Assembly (NCBI RefSeq): GCF_023078275.1
Contig: NC_062979.1
Location: 21,681,848-21,745,847, forward strand
Length of the DNA stretch: 64,000 nt
Direction of reading: 5' to 3'
Origin: Leguminivora glycinivorella
Lineage: Eukaryota > Arthropoda > Insecta > Lepidoptera > Tortricidae
Of this stretch, positions 10,790 through 21,715 are shown piece after piece (within the stretch, counting starts at the first letter, position 1; each line of letters opens with the position of its first letter). The notes below the pieces were generated by a model. The model made no database searches and was not told where the DNA came from. It was given only the letters and a program-made list of their open reading frames with translations. Position numbers and translations under genes: made by a program.

Positions 10790-10990
10790 ATTAAACCTTA
10801 ATCCGTTTTCACGTTATCCGATCCGATATTGGATGTCGGAAGGATTTCAATGGAAAAAATCCAAGATGGCGACTGTAATGTATGGGATATCGGTCCGAAA
10901 TCTGTTTAAACTCCAACTTCCCGATCCGCCGGCGAGCCGATCAGCACTTTTAAGCTTTTTCCTACCGTTACGGATCTATGGGGATTAAAA
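10790..10990. repeat. Repeat with CCGATCCGATATtGG motif, copy 1
   Basis: CCGTTTTCACGTTATCCGAT with GATATTGGATGTCGGAAGGA and AAGATGGCGAC recurs, partly inverted in its inner part, at 12825-12945. The CCGATATCGG core is itself self-complementary. A MITE is likely but the ends are not clean. Confidence 0.4.
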
Positions 10991-11262
10991 AAAAGACCTC
11001 CATACAAATTTCAATTGGCCTTTAAAGGGCGCCATTTTGAATTTTTCAAAATTTTCTTATTGTATACTAATCTAAGGGCGGCTGTCCACCCGTGTGCAAA
11101 ATTTCAGCGCGCTCAGACCGTTTTGAAATTTTTCAAAAAAAAAAGTCGGCCATTTTGATTTTTTTTAAATGCCATGCTATGGACCTTGGATGACGGTATA
11201 TCATTGTTATCAACAAACAATATTTCTTTAATCTTCACAAAACATTAAACTATTTGTTATAA

Positions 11263-11905
11263 GGGCCCGCGCAGACGGGCGACAAAGTCACTCGACGACT
11301 TTTTTGTCTCTGTCGTAACTCCTTGCGACAATTTCAAAGGTGCGCACACGGGAACGACAGCGATGCAACCACAGACTACTATGAAGATACTACGGACGCA
11401 ACTTTTTCTTTTTTCATGAAATTAAGAGCCTACCCAAAAAACATTTTTGGTACTTCAGAATAAGTGTTTAAAAGTTTTGATGAACTCGTTAGAATTTTAC
11501 AACCCGGCATCGTTTTCCTCAATATTGTAGGACTATTCTTTTAAATTCTTGTCATATAAAGTCGGTCTTACCTCTACTTCTGAAGAATTGAAATTAAACG
11601 ACAGGTATCAATGTCGACTTCAACAATCGGCATTTAAAATTATATTTTTTTCGAATAATAACATACGTTCGCCCAGGCGGTTGAGTGATAACTGTCAAAA
11701 TGACAACCGACCGGCGACTATTTTGTCACCGTGTGCGCACTTGCATTGAAACATATAGAGAATGAGACAGTTACGTCGCAGGCTTGTCGTCACTCGTCGA
11801 ACCCGCAGACAAAAAGGTTGCGTCGCAACGTGTGCGCACTTTCATACTAGCCCATAGACCGATCTCCGCAGACAAAAAAATTGAGTCACCCGTCTGTGCG
11901 GGCCC
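11263..11905. mobile_element. PIF/Harbinger-type MITE, 643 bp, TAA duplication
   Basis: Flanked by TAA at 11260-11262 and 11906-11908. The ends are inverted: GGGCCCGCGCAGACGGGCGA at the left and CACCCGTCTGTGCGGGCCC at the right, with inner similarity (GACAAAGTCACTC / ATTGAGTCACC). GGG-initial termini and a 3-bp TWA duplication are known for PIF/Harbinger elements. The interior repeats the motif GTGCGCAC several times (near 11340, 11730, 11840) and encodes nothing recognisable, so it is non-autonomous. Confidence 0.75.
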
Positions 11906-11939
11906 TAACGCATACTTTGCAATTTGCAGGAGATACCAA

Positions 11940-11992
11940 CGCCTGAGCCTCGGCCGCCGGCCCCCCGCCGCCGCTCCGCCCCGCGGCGGCAT
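11940..11992. other. Short GC-rich island
   Basis: About 50 bases are almost all G and C (CGGCCGCCGGCCCCCCGCCG and on), ending CCGCGGCGGC, in a neighbourhood that is mostly AT. It immediately follows the Harbinger-type element. Origin unknown; a fragment of a repeat is more likely than a CpG promoter. Confidence 0.5.
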
Positions 11993-12354
11993 TATATATA
12001 TTTTTTTCTTTAGTTGAGACATCAAGAGTCTTTTAAAACTCTAAAGTTATTTTAGTTATTTTTTATTTGTATCAGTTCGTTTTTTTTTCTTCATCATGTA
12101 TATTTTTTTTATTTTTTTAGATATACCTTGACACTTAGAGACTCTATACAGTATCTCTAACATCTCTTATTAAGCATAGTAGCTTTGTACTTTGTATAAT
12201 TTATTGAAATTAATTTCCATAGAGCAGTCTGTTAATATTTTCTTTATGAATACTTTTGCATGTGTATTTTGAAAAAAAGTGGCTGAGGCGTAGGGTTAAA
12301 GCCGGCGTAGCTTTATTTGACGTTCATATCATTGTAATATGCCTACTTGGAAAT

Positions 12355-12535
12355 AGTGCATTACGATACAAGTGCGTAAAAATCGACACGAGTTACGAAT
12401 TTCCTTTTCGCACGTGTATCGTACGACGTTTTTCAGTACAGATGGCCCTCCGAAGTTTAGACCTGACATATACTCGTAATGAACCACTTCTCGCACTAGT
12501 GCGTAAAAAAAAACACCATCTGTACTGAAAATAAA
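12355..12535. repeat. Inverted-repeat sequence, family shared with 46735-46880
   Basis: TTTCAGTACAGATGG (12431-12445) and CCATCTGTACTGAAA (12516-12530) are perfect inverted arms. Upstream, CACGAGTTACGAATTT, TTCGCACGTGTA and CGTTTTTCAGTA recur at about 46805-46860, so this is a dispersed element. Confidence 0.5.
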
Positions 12536-12824
12536 TATTTCAATGCATTTCAACACTTAGCATGATAATTAAGAAACTTTTCAAAGAATTTAATTAATAA
12601 AATTGACTTATAAATATATTGTTTTATTCCACATTCATATATTTTAAAAAATCGATGATGAAATGATGAATGTTGATCATAAATTAGCCGCAAATCGTAC
12701 AACTTCTGTCTTATTCTGATAATAGTGCCATCTGACTCTGTCGTGCTGATATATGTAGCTGTTTGTGGTAAAACATTTTTATAGTAATAAAAATAAAATA
12801 ATCTGAAATTAATACTTCCGTCTT

Positions 12825-12945
12825 AGTGCGTTTTCACATTATACGATCCGATATCGGATGCAGGACCGATATCCCATATATTTAAGCCGCCATTTTTGAT
12901 TTTCGCCTTTGAAATCCTTCCTGACATCCGCACTTAGGGTTGTAA
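12825..12945. repeat. Repeat with CCGATCCGATATcGG motif, copy 2
   Basis: TGCGTTTTCACATTATACGA followed by TCCGATATCGGATGCAGG matches the start of the repeat at 10790. The remainder matches that copy's inner part in the opposite order. Confidence 0.4.
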
Positions 12946-13144
12946 TATTTTACGTAGCATATTTTGCCTATTCTGGGATGTACGTCCAAGATAATTTAGA
13001 ATAATCGTTAAAACTTGTGCAAAAAAAAAAAACAAATACTAATGATAATGAATGTGCATATTGAGAGTCAAGAGTATTGTACGCCAAATTCTGGCAGATT
13101 GTGATGTTACAAAATACTAACCCTATCATCAATTCATCATTTAT

Positions 13145-13337
13145 AAAGTCGCCGTCAATAGAATTTGTGAACAATGTAAACAAACCTTGTACGTTGTCAA
13201 AATGTCTTTAATTTTCATTCTAACTCATCAGATACTGGCTAAATCCAACCTTTGAAATAATAAAATTGTGCTAAAATATTGATATTTTGTATAATGGTTT
13301 GTTTACATTGTTGGCAATTTCTATTGACAGCGATTTT
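13145..13337. repeat. Imperfect inverted repeat
   Basis: Left arm (GTCGCCGTCAATAGAATTTG then AACAATGTAAACAAACC) and right arm (GGTTTGTTTACATTGTTGGC then AATTTCTATTGACAGCGA) pair over about 43 bp with few mismatches; about 100 bp of AT-rich sequence lies between. Confidence 0.6.
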
Positions 13338-13739
13338 AACTACTCACATTCGAACAATAAATAAATTGAATTTAAAACTTATCTTCAATATGCCAACTTT
13401 GTTTAGCATGCAGTGTTGTGCATCTTGCATACGCGCCATCTACCGGATTATAATGTTTGCTATTAGTCATCAAACGTACAAAACACTTCCCATGAATTGA
13501 ATCTGATTCAAGTACCCGATTGGTAAAAAATGACTTAATTGTTTTTGTTAATTTCGGTGTTATATAGTGATAATGTTGTACGATCATGTTCCAAATTTTG
13601 AAATAATACGACTTAGGTCATTTAAATGAAATTATTTCGTGAATTGAACAATACCATTTGTCGCGAGAGTATAGTAATGCCATCTATTGTTTTACGAGTC
13701 AAACATATAAAACGATGTACTGAGTTACACGTCTTCCTT

Positions 13740-14450
13740 TATTTAGTTTAGTCTATGAGTGTAGTAAGAACGATATTAGGAGCATAAAACAAGTCAAAAT
13801 AAGTATTTTTAATCTAAGTTCCTACTTACGCAATATGAGAAATGATTACATTACAAATATAACAATGTCTTTCTTCTGGCTCACAATGAAACTGGTCACA
13901 ACTCACAACCAATTTAAATAATAACTGTATCAGTGGACCAATTGCATGTGTAATTTGAATTCACATAGAAATGACAGTCAAACGTGAGCAATTTTAGCTT
14001 CAAGAAATCATGATAAGTAACCTATTATTAACAATTTAATTCCTAGTCCTAGAAATAAGAAACCATATTATACTAAGATAATGCGATGGAAGAATTTTAC
14101 AAAAAAAAATATGTTACCCATAGTTTCAGAAAACGTCACATTTTTATCAGAATTTTCTCTAAAATATCGATATATATACTCGTAACATCAAATATAGTTT
14201 GTTAAATACACTTGTATGCTGCTATTCATAACTATTCTAGGATATCCTAGGACATGTACTATAAATATCCTAGGTTCTGCACCTTTACCTTTTTCTTCAA
14301 TTAAAATCGGATTTTATTTCAAATGTTAATTTTATTGTGCTTTGTGTATTTCTCTTTGTAAATGACGATCCTTATTAGGGAGACACTATTCATTTTATTA
14401 TTTTCAATTTAAATGTAATTTTTGACGATCATGATGAGAAGGTAAACATA
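13740..14450. other. AT-rich, nothing recognised
   Basis: No coding, RNA or repeat signal that I can support. Confidence 0.35.
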
Positions 14451-14454
14451 ACTT

Positions 14455-14525
14455 TGGCATGAAACAAATATAGTGTAATTTTTATCATGAAATAAAGAAA
14501 TCTAAATCTAAACCTAAATCTAAAC
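14455..14525 (+). repeat. LINE-like 3' tail with hexamer repeats
   Basis: TGAAATAAAG is followed by AAATCTAAATCTAAACCTAA and one more imperfect unit. A polyadenylation-like signal followed by a short hexamer array suggests the end of a 5'-truncated non-LTR retrotransposon. Family not known. Confidence 0.4.
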
Positions 14526-14529
14526 ATTA

Positions 14530-15375
14530 AAAATTGGAACAGAAACCTACGAACTAATACAACCATATCAAGCATTTAAATAGGTAAAGGGCGTTCACAC
14601 CGAAAGGGGCAACGGAACTAAAAATAAGAATTAGTCGCAGCGACTTTTTAGCCGCTCGGGCAGATATGATTTAATGGAGTGGTGAGAGCTTCGTTAACAT
14701 TAATAAATTCAACGGGGTTACTACGGTTTCTCACGTAAATGTCACTTTAGAGACCTTTGGAGAGTTATGAAAGTCACGCGTATTCGGGAAGGATACTTAA
14801 AGAAGTATTTTTAGTACTATCCGGCCCTAAATAGACTCTAACATTAAAAACAGCTTATATTTTATGACTGAGAAAAAAACTGCATTTTTCAACTATGTAG
14901 GTGGTTTCGGTTTCAGCAGTTACTAAGGTCGTTTATTTACTATGCGCCCAGTTTAATAAGGCTTGCGTCCATGATGCTAGCTGAATTAAATCTCAACAAT
15001 TCGACTTCTACATTTACTAAGAAACTGCGTTGGCGACGTGTCAAATTGAATTCACCATTTATTTTAAAGGCGAATTTTTGCGATTGGATCCACGAGCCTA
15101 GTGGATACCATCTGTTTGATGTTACTCGTAACTGAACTTGTCAAAATGGTAGTTTAGCTTACACAACAATGCAACAAAAAGACAGTCCTTTGCATACATC
15201 GGAACTCATTTAAGTCTCGAATTCGAGATATTAGGGGAACATCAGGTTATCAGATCGATGATTTGCGCTTGACTTAAAAGCGAAAAAAATTTCCAATAAT
15301 AATAACGCTAATCTGCCAATATAATAAGACCTAATTTTAGTCTACCTGACAGGTAAACGAAAAAAAATTATTGGT
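14530..15375. other. AT-rich, nothing recognised
   Basis: No supported features. Confidence 0.35.
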
Positions 15376-15377
15376 CT

Positions 15378-15450
15378 CATCATCATCATCATATCAGCCT
15401 TTTATTGCCAATTGCTGAACATAGATCTCTCTTCTAGTACCTGCGCTTCT
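15378..15450 (+). repeat. RTE-like LINE 3' end relic
   Basis: CATCATCATCATATCAGCC followed by TTGCCAATTGCTGAACATAG resembles the common insect RTE 3' end (ATCAGCC...CACTGCTGGACATAGG). It is heavily mutated. Confidence 0.4.
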
Positions 15451-15457
15451 TGTCCTG

Positions 15458-15520
15458 AAGGTCTACACCTATCTAATATAATAGATATTATGTTTTTGAG
15501 ATTAGATAGGTGTAGACCTT
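15458..15520. repeat. 20-bp perfect inverted repeat
   Basis: AAGGTCTACACCTATCTAAT (15458-15477) and its exact complement (15501-15520) flank 23 AT-rich bases. It could fold into a cruciform or RNA hairpin. It starts just after the RTE relic. Confidence 0.8.
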
Positions 15521-15549
15521 ATCACAGGTCTATAGTAAGGGTCCGCACT

Positions 15550-16670
15550 CGCGCCTGCGTTTAACTTTCCTTCAGCACGTCGTTAGCTTGTATTTATCCA
15601 GTACACAGGATGTGTTACTTGGAAGCTTGGAACTCATTTGCCATTTCTACAGCTCTTTCGGTTGGAATATTTAGTCATGTCAGCAACAGAAACGCTAAGA
15701 CAAATATACATCTCTCTTTCTTCTTACCATGTGTCACTGTCACTGCACAGGAGCCAAAAATCCGGCAACAAGAACGTTTTCAAGATTTCGGAACAGCAAA
15801 GTATTATAACTCTTAGTTACAACTGTAGCCTTATTTTCAAATATTCAAGAGAAACTGCCAAGTAATAATAAGTATGATTATTTTTAAAATCAGGACTTAG
15901 TTAATGGCGTATGACTACATTTATTAAACTGACCTCCAACGTTTCAGGGAAGGCGTTGTCCCCGTGGTCTCGGAGAAGACTGCCTTGAAATCACATCAAC
16001 ACCTTCTGATAGCCGCGCGAGTTTTTCGAACTCCCCGCACTTGGTTTTGATTATCAACTTGAATCTGTATGTTAGTTGATAAGGTAATACGCTTTGAAAT
16101 GTACGAATTAGTATTTTTTGTCGTAAGCTAAAACAAAAAAAAATGTTTATGCAGTTCTTTGAATCCTCTTCTCACACAAACTCAGAACATTTACCAAATA
16201 TTTATTTTAAATTTTTTTACAGCAAACAGACCGTAACAGAATATCAATTCTTGCAAAAATAGCCATAAAAGCCCACATGATTCGGAAGACGACTCACACA
16301 AGTAGGTATCCGATGATCCTTTGAAACGGGACCCCCGGAATGATCAAGTGCCCCGGAGTGGACTCAATGGGATCAAAATTGGACCGACCCGTGCTTCTTA
16401 TTACCGACATACGCTTGTTTATATGTGGACATAGGACACTTAAATAAGCATCTTTTATGTTTTTGTTGGCATTTCCTGATGCAGTCTGTATATTGTTTGT
16501 GTAATTAATATTGTCTAGATTCAACAACTCTTGAAAATATGCTCAAATATACCTTGAAAATAATACAGTATTAATTAGTAATATAGGCTGGAGAAATATT
16601 TGTAATAAAGCCAATTTGCCTGGTAAGGTATTGATAACATATCTTACAATGAGTAGTGGCTCAATGGATA
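15550..16670. other. No recognised content
   Basis: Overlapping short open frames at 15610-15865 and 16294-16527 have no motif and look accidental. Confidence 0.35.
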
Positions 16671-16674
16671 TAAT

Positions 16675-16755
16675 TATGACGCCCGATTTTCAATCGGTCG
16701 CGGATACAAATCCTAGCTCCACCAATGAGTTTTTCGAAACTTATTTACGAAATAT
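16675..16755 (+). mobile_element. Degraded fragment of the second SINE family
   Basis: CACCAATGAGTTTTTCGAAAC and ATTTACGAAAT match the body just after the tRNA head of the SINEs at 25768-26073 and 26422-26750; upstream GGTCGCGGATACAAATCCTA is the remnant of GGTCGCGGGTTCGAACCCC. Confidence 0.5.
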
Positions 16756-16759
16756 TTTA

Positions 16760-19030
16760 TTATTTATTGTTTTGACAATAGTTATAAAAACTCTTCCCCC
16801 CCAAAAATTTGTAACTTCGGACAGTACTACAGTTGATTATAAAAATTAAGTTGAAAGTTTTTTTTGGAATTTGTACTGAAGTGATCAGTGATACGCCGAT
16901 AAAACATTAAAAGTGAATCGTAACTGAAATAACGACAGATTTACGCATTTGTATTAGACTTTATGTTCAATCATTATACAATTAATTATTAACCATGTCA
17001 CGTAATAACTCCTAGATTGTAATTAAAAACCATACATTCCTCCATTTAAAATGTCGAAACAAACAATTACTTTATCAAACTCGTAAACGTTATCTCTAAA
17101 CGGAGCCGGCCAATAAATCAGTCAGTTATCTTTAATGTTACAAAATAATTAAGTTTAATTATTCTGGTTTTGCTCATATCTGTGATGATAAAAGTTTGTC
17201 AGTTGATGGTCAATTAGAGCTTGAAGGAATGGGTTATAATGAGATGTAGTTGTAGGTGGATTAGTGGTTGTAAAATCAGTAATTAATAAAAAAAACTGTA
17301 GATGATTTTATGCACTTGATACCTTATCTATATACACATAAGATCTCTATTTTAGACCCTGTATAGTGTGTATTGACATTATCCTCGTAAGGCCATTCTA
17401 TTTCTGGCCAAATGGAATACATACGAGTCCAGTGTCCTAAGAAAAATTATATTTATGTTAGACTTCCAAGTAAAGAAAAAAATAAGGTGGTGAATATTGT
17501 CATCCTAAACATGGGACATTGAGACAATGATGATTATGGAAAATATCTTTACATAATTTAATATATCACCCCTAGTGGCCCTAGTCTACAGAGAAGCGAA
17601 ATATAAAGTTCACACTAGTATTGAAATGGTCCTATCAAAAACTTCAACAATCCAAAATTTAAAGGCAGAGGAGATTGATGTATTAAAAATGGTGTTAAAA
17701 TATTTACAGTAAATATTCAGGCTGGAAATTATAAACCAGATCTAGGTGCAGATAAAAAATTGGTTTTAGGATTATCGTTTAATTTCTACTGCATGGACTA
17801 CTATGATACTAATTAATTATTAAAAGCCTAGTCATTCAATAAAAGAACTAGCAAACACTATATTCAGGCCGCGAGCCAATGTCCATGATTTAAATTTAAC
17901 GATAGTCAATTGTTGCCGCGTGCAACAATTACAAATCGAGTCATTCACAAAGGCACGTAGACTTCTCAAATTTATCATTTAACTGTATGACACTATGTAC
18001 CAAATCAGACGTCATTCTGAATGACACGGTCCTTACTGCGTTATTTACGGTGATGATGTGCTTTTATATTGTGAAGCAATTTGGTCTTTAATACTTTGTG
18101 AGAAGAGTCGGTGTTGCTTGGTGTGGGGAGATAGGTTGACAATTCTTTTAGAATACAGGTTGATCTCTTTTGTAGGTTATATTTAAACATACATATTCTA
18201 TAAGAGAGTATCTTTATTGAAATGTTTCCTATTGGGAATTCAAATATAGGAGGATGAAAAGTTTGGAAATATTTTAAAGAATCTTGAAATTTGCTAAGTC
18301 ACAGCAATTAAAGAACCTATCATGTCGATAGGTTTTCAGAAAGATGGAATTCTTCAGTGGAGTTATCATGATGTTTGAAAATACGCATCATATCATACTC
18401 AAAACCAAATGCTCCCTAATCTTTACTTAGTAAACAGACTTCATGCAACTCTTAGTTTAGGAGCAAACTAAAATAAATAAATAAGTAATCCAAATGAATG
18501 AATTGATGAAATCGCCTTGAACTTTTGCAGTTCACTTTTTTATAAGTACGTCTAATTGCTGGGCTCAAACCTCCTGTCTACTCTCAATTAAGTATGTAAA
18601 AAAAAAACAGAAAACACTAAAATGAAAAATATTGATAGGTACACAATTAGAAAAACTCCTGTCAACTAAAGTCGTTACCTTTTAAAGCATTTTTGAAACA
18701 TTCTGTATAAGCCGCAGACGCTAATCAAATACGGCTTGGATTTCATAATGAATGACAGACAACAGTCACTTCGCACGCTGATTGTGCTCGGAATCTAAAG
18801 GTTAACAGGTTTGACACGTCCCTCTCTTTCACACACACTGCGTTCCATATCTTCCATCTCGCTTTAGCGGCAGCCATGATTGCATGATCTCAACTCTTGA
18901 ATAGATTTTCTTGCGATCTGAATACCAAAGGATTCTGGGTGAATCTGTGTAATTTCTAGGTCGTTTTTGGAGTTCCTTAGAAATGTTAGGACTTTGGAGT
19001 CGTATTAAAGCCTGACTACAAATATTTGAC
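16760..19030. other. AT-rich, nothing recognised
   Basis: Over 2 kb with no plausible coding frame above 60 codons and no terminal-repeat pairs that I could find by eye. Confidence 0.35.
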
Positions 19031-19035
19031 TATTT

Positions 19036-19362
19036 GACGACTGGTCTGGCTCAGTCGGTAGTGACCCTGCCTGCTAAGCCGCGGTCCTGGGTTCGAATCC
19101 CGGTAAGGGCATTTATTTGTGATGAGCACAGATATTTTGTTCCTGAGTCATGGATGTTTTTTTTTTCTTTTTTAGTATGAATAGGTAGACGTTTGACCAC
19201 GATCACACCTGATGGTAAGTGATGATGCGGTCTACGGTGGATCATGTTTTCTATGTATATGAGTATGTATTTATCTATTTAAGTTTGTATATCGTCGCTT
19301 AGCACCCATAGTACAAGCTTTGCTTAGTTTGGGGCTGAGTTGACCTGTGTATATTATACAAA
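19036..19362 (+). mobile_element. tRNA-derived SINE, copy 3, with an internal insertion
   Basis: A box GGCTCAGTCGG and B box GGTTCGAATCC are intact, then the family body. At GTCATGGATG the body is interrupted (about 19157-19245) by T-rich sequence plus a foreign block, and resumes with TTTTCTATGTATATGAG. The 3' half is more diverged than in copies 1 and 2. Confidence 0.85.
19157..19245. mobile_element. Insertion inside the SINE
   Basis: A T-run is followed by TAGTATGAATAGGTAGACG, TTTGACCACGATCACACCTG, ATGGTAAGTGATG and CGGTCTACGGTGGATCATG. The first part occurs in reverse at 60515-60560, also next to a homopolymer (A-run there, the complement of the T-run here). Read on the minus strand this looks like a poly(A)-ended retroposed fragment. 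Confidence 0.55.
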
Positions 19363-19503
19363 GTTGCAATTTCTAGGGTTACATATGAAAGTGGTGGGTT
19401 CTATAACTAGGTGTCCCCAATATTTATTTATTTATTTTATTTATTTAATGTCAGGAGGGCGTTGTTATTCTGATGTATGGGGTGACAGTTCAGTATAGTA
19501 TGA

Positions 19504-19648
19504 ATAACATTTATCTCTCTCCCTGTTAACTTAACCATTGTATAACCTTTATTGTATCCAACATTTATCACAATTTTCAAAGCTTTTAAAAAAGAAGCTC
19601 GAACAGCTCCAGTTGTTTAGTCTATGGCATCCGGTACGACAAGTCATT
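19504..19648. repeat. DIRS left inverted terminal repeat
   Basis: AATAACATTTATCTCTCTCC through GGTACGACAAGTCATT is the complement of 24847-24991 with only a few differences near the outer end (ATTTATC against ATGATTC). The unequal outer ends are normal for DIRS elements. Confidence 0.92.
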
Positions 19649-20372
19649 AACTTTTTTGTGCACCAACATTGTCACGTTACTCTCAGAAAATCATCAGAAA
19701 ATATTGTTTTATTAAATTGTTTAAATAAATATGCAGTGAATAACTATGTCAAAGTTATGTAGACAAGTGATTACAGTGAAAATGAGTGTGATTGACAGGC
19801 AAAATCATGTTCTTAGCGGTGATCCGCCTAATGTAAACAATGCGCCGGCGGCGGTCCGGCGCTCACTCCACAGCGACTCGTATTCAGTTTTGGGACTTAT
19901 GTTTTAAACAAGTAAGGTAACAAGAACCTCAGGTATGTTGCGTTTATTGTTATATAATAACCAAACAAGATTATTTAGACAAATCTCAGTGTCATACATT
20001 CATATATCGAAATGGCGGAAGAGTACAACTTCCGTTTTGTTTTACTGTCAAACTCTATTGTTTGGATCAACACCGTCTCATGGACAGAGTATCATACCGT
20101 CTCTTTCTTTCGCTGTTATTAACCATACTTTAGAAAGAGTGGGTTATACTTTACCGTACTAGTAATACTGACTGACGCTTTATGTGTGCCAGACTTTATG
20201 ACCAAAACGTTTGAATTGTTTATATATATATTTTTTTTTTTCTATGCTGGCACTTTCCGGTTGCCCATAAACTATGTTCGTTTTTTCTCTCGTTTGAATA
20301 CTGGTCTCGAAGTAAAACTATCGTTAACAAGTGCGTCGAAATTACTCTTATTTTTTCGCGAGTGCTGTTAAA
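19649..20372 (+). promoter_or_regulatory. DIRS 5' untranslated region
   Basis: About 0.7 kb between the left terminal repeat and the gag start. It includes a GC-rich patch near 19840-19865 (GCGCCGGCGGCGGTCCGGCG) in otherwise AT-rich sequence. Short open frames here (19538, 19935, 20186) show no motifs. A promoter is expected in the terminal repeat or this leader, but I cannot point to a specific core element. Confidence 0.5.
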
Positions 20373-21715
20373 ATGGGAAAAAGGAAGAGAGATAAAGAAA
20401 AAGATGAAGTTTATATTAAGAAAAAGATAAAAAAACTTCAAGAAAAGCTGCAAAGACATTCCGTCGAACCAGATCGCAGTTCTACTCCTCCTGTACAACC
20501 GCAGTCGAAGACTCCGCAGCAGCCGCCGACAGAAGACTCTTCACCATCACCGGCGTCTTCACCGTTGCATACTAGGCCACACGATGACCCTGATATAAAT
20601 GCAGGTGCGTTTATGGTTAAATATACATAGTTCAGATTTATACTGAGGCTTCTTCTTGTCAACATCTCATACATATTAAACCGACCAATATAAGATGTAG
20701 CAAATACTGGCTAGGCAGAGTGGATATAAGACATGCCATTGACTATTATATCTTGTTTTATAGCAGGCGCTATCACAATGCGGATAGACAATGCTAATAC
20801 AATATACAACTTTGCGCTATCACTTGCGGATAGACAGTTTAATACAAAATACACATTTTGCGCTATCACTTGAGGATAGACGAGCCTACATTCATGTACA
20901 ACTTTGTCATAATATTACCTATTATTACAGAAATTGTGGACGATGAACTCCCTGAGGAGTTCCTACTTGCTCTGGGGACTGAAGGTCAGGAACAGGCAGA
21001 AGTTGGAAACCCTATCAGACCTGAATTGGCCTCCCGCTGGACAAAAATTATGAATGACGGCTTGGGTAAAGAGGCTAGAGAAGCAATTGTGAAAAAATAC
21101 CCTCCACCAGCCAATTTTTCTGCTGCAATAGCACCGATAATTAATCCAGAGATTGCGTCTACACTCTCAGATCCCTCGGTCAAAAGAGATAAAAGGATTA
21201 TGATAAGACAGGGCTTAACAGGCACATTATTGTCTTGCCTAGGAAAATGCTTAACTGACGTTTTACTAGGAAATATTAACTCTAAAAAGTTAATTGAAGA
21301 AATCAATGACGCTGCGAAGTTGGCTGGGGAAATCCACCACCATGATTCAAATTCGAGAAAATTCTTTTGTTTGGCTGGAGCGAATAAAACCATCCAAGAT
21401 GCTATTCGTCATCAAAAGACCGATAAGTTTTTATTTGGTACAGATTGTGCTGACAAGATCAGAGCTGCACAAACAATCCAGAAAACTTCAAATACTATTA
21501 AGAACCATCCAGAGAAAGAAAAGAAGCAGCAGAAACAAGCAGCAAATAACAAACAGTTCAAGCAGTTAAACTGGAAGAGCCCACCACAATACAGTCAGCA
21601 GTATCATCGGATGCGTGGTGGGCAACAATACCATCAACCCCGGAAGCACTACAACCAGCCTCACCGGAAAGAGAGACACAGCTCCCACAAGCAGAGGTCC
21701 AGATATCACCGATAG
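20373..21715 (+). CDS. DIRS gag-like protein, two exons (20373-20604 and 20931-21715)
   Basis: Structural, nucleic-acid-binding gag-like protein presumed to package element RNA in the cytoplasm. Exon 1 starts MGKRKRDKEKDEVY and is rich in Lys, then Pro/Ser. Joining the exon ends (CAG then GTGCGT donor; TATTATTACAG acceptor) completes a Glu codon and keeps the frame: 232 + 785 = 1017 nt, 338 residues. Without splicing, exon 1 meets a stop at 20628-20630 and exon 2 has no convincing start. Exon 2 has an acidic opening, a helical central part and a basic, Gln/His/Arg-rich tail (HSSHKQRSRYHR) likely to bind nucleic acid. Its last 166 nt overlap pol in the -1 frame. The intron is inferred, not proven. 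Confidence 0.75.
20605..20930 (+). other. Putative intron in DIRS gag
   Basis: 326 bp bounded by GT (GTGCGT) and AG (ATTATTACAG). It holds three tandem units of 46-47 bp starting GCGCTATCAC at 20767, 20814 and 20860, each with GGATAGAC near its tenth to twentieth base. The intron's reading frames do not connect the exons. Confidence 0.65.
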
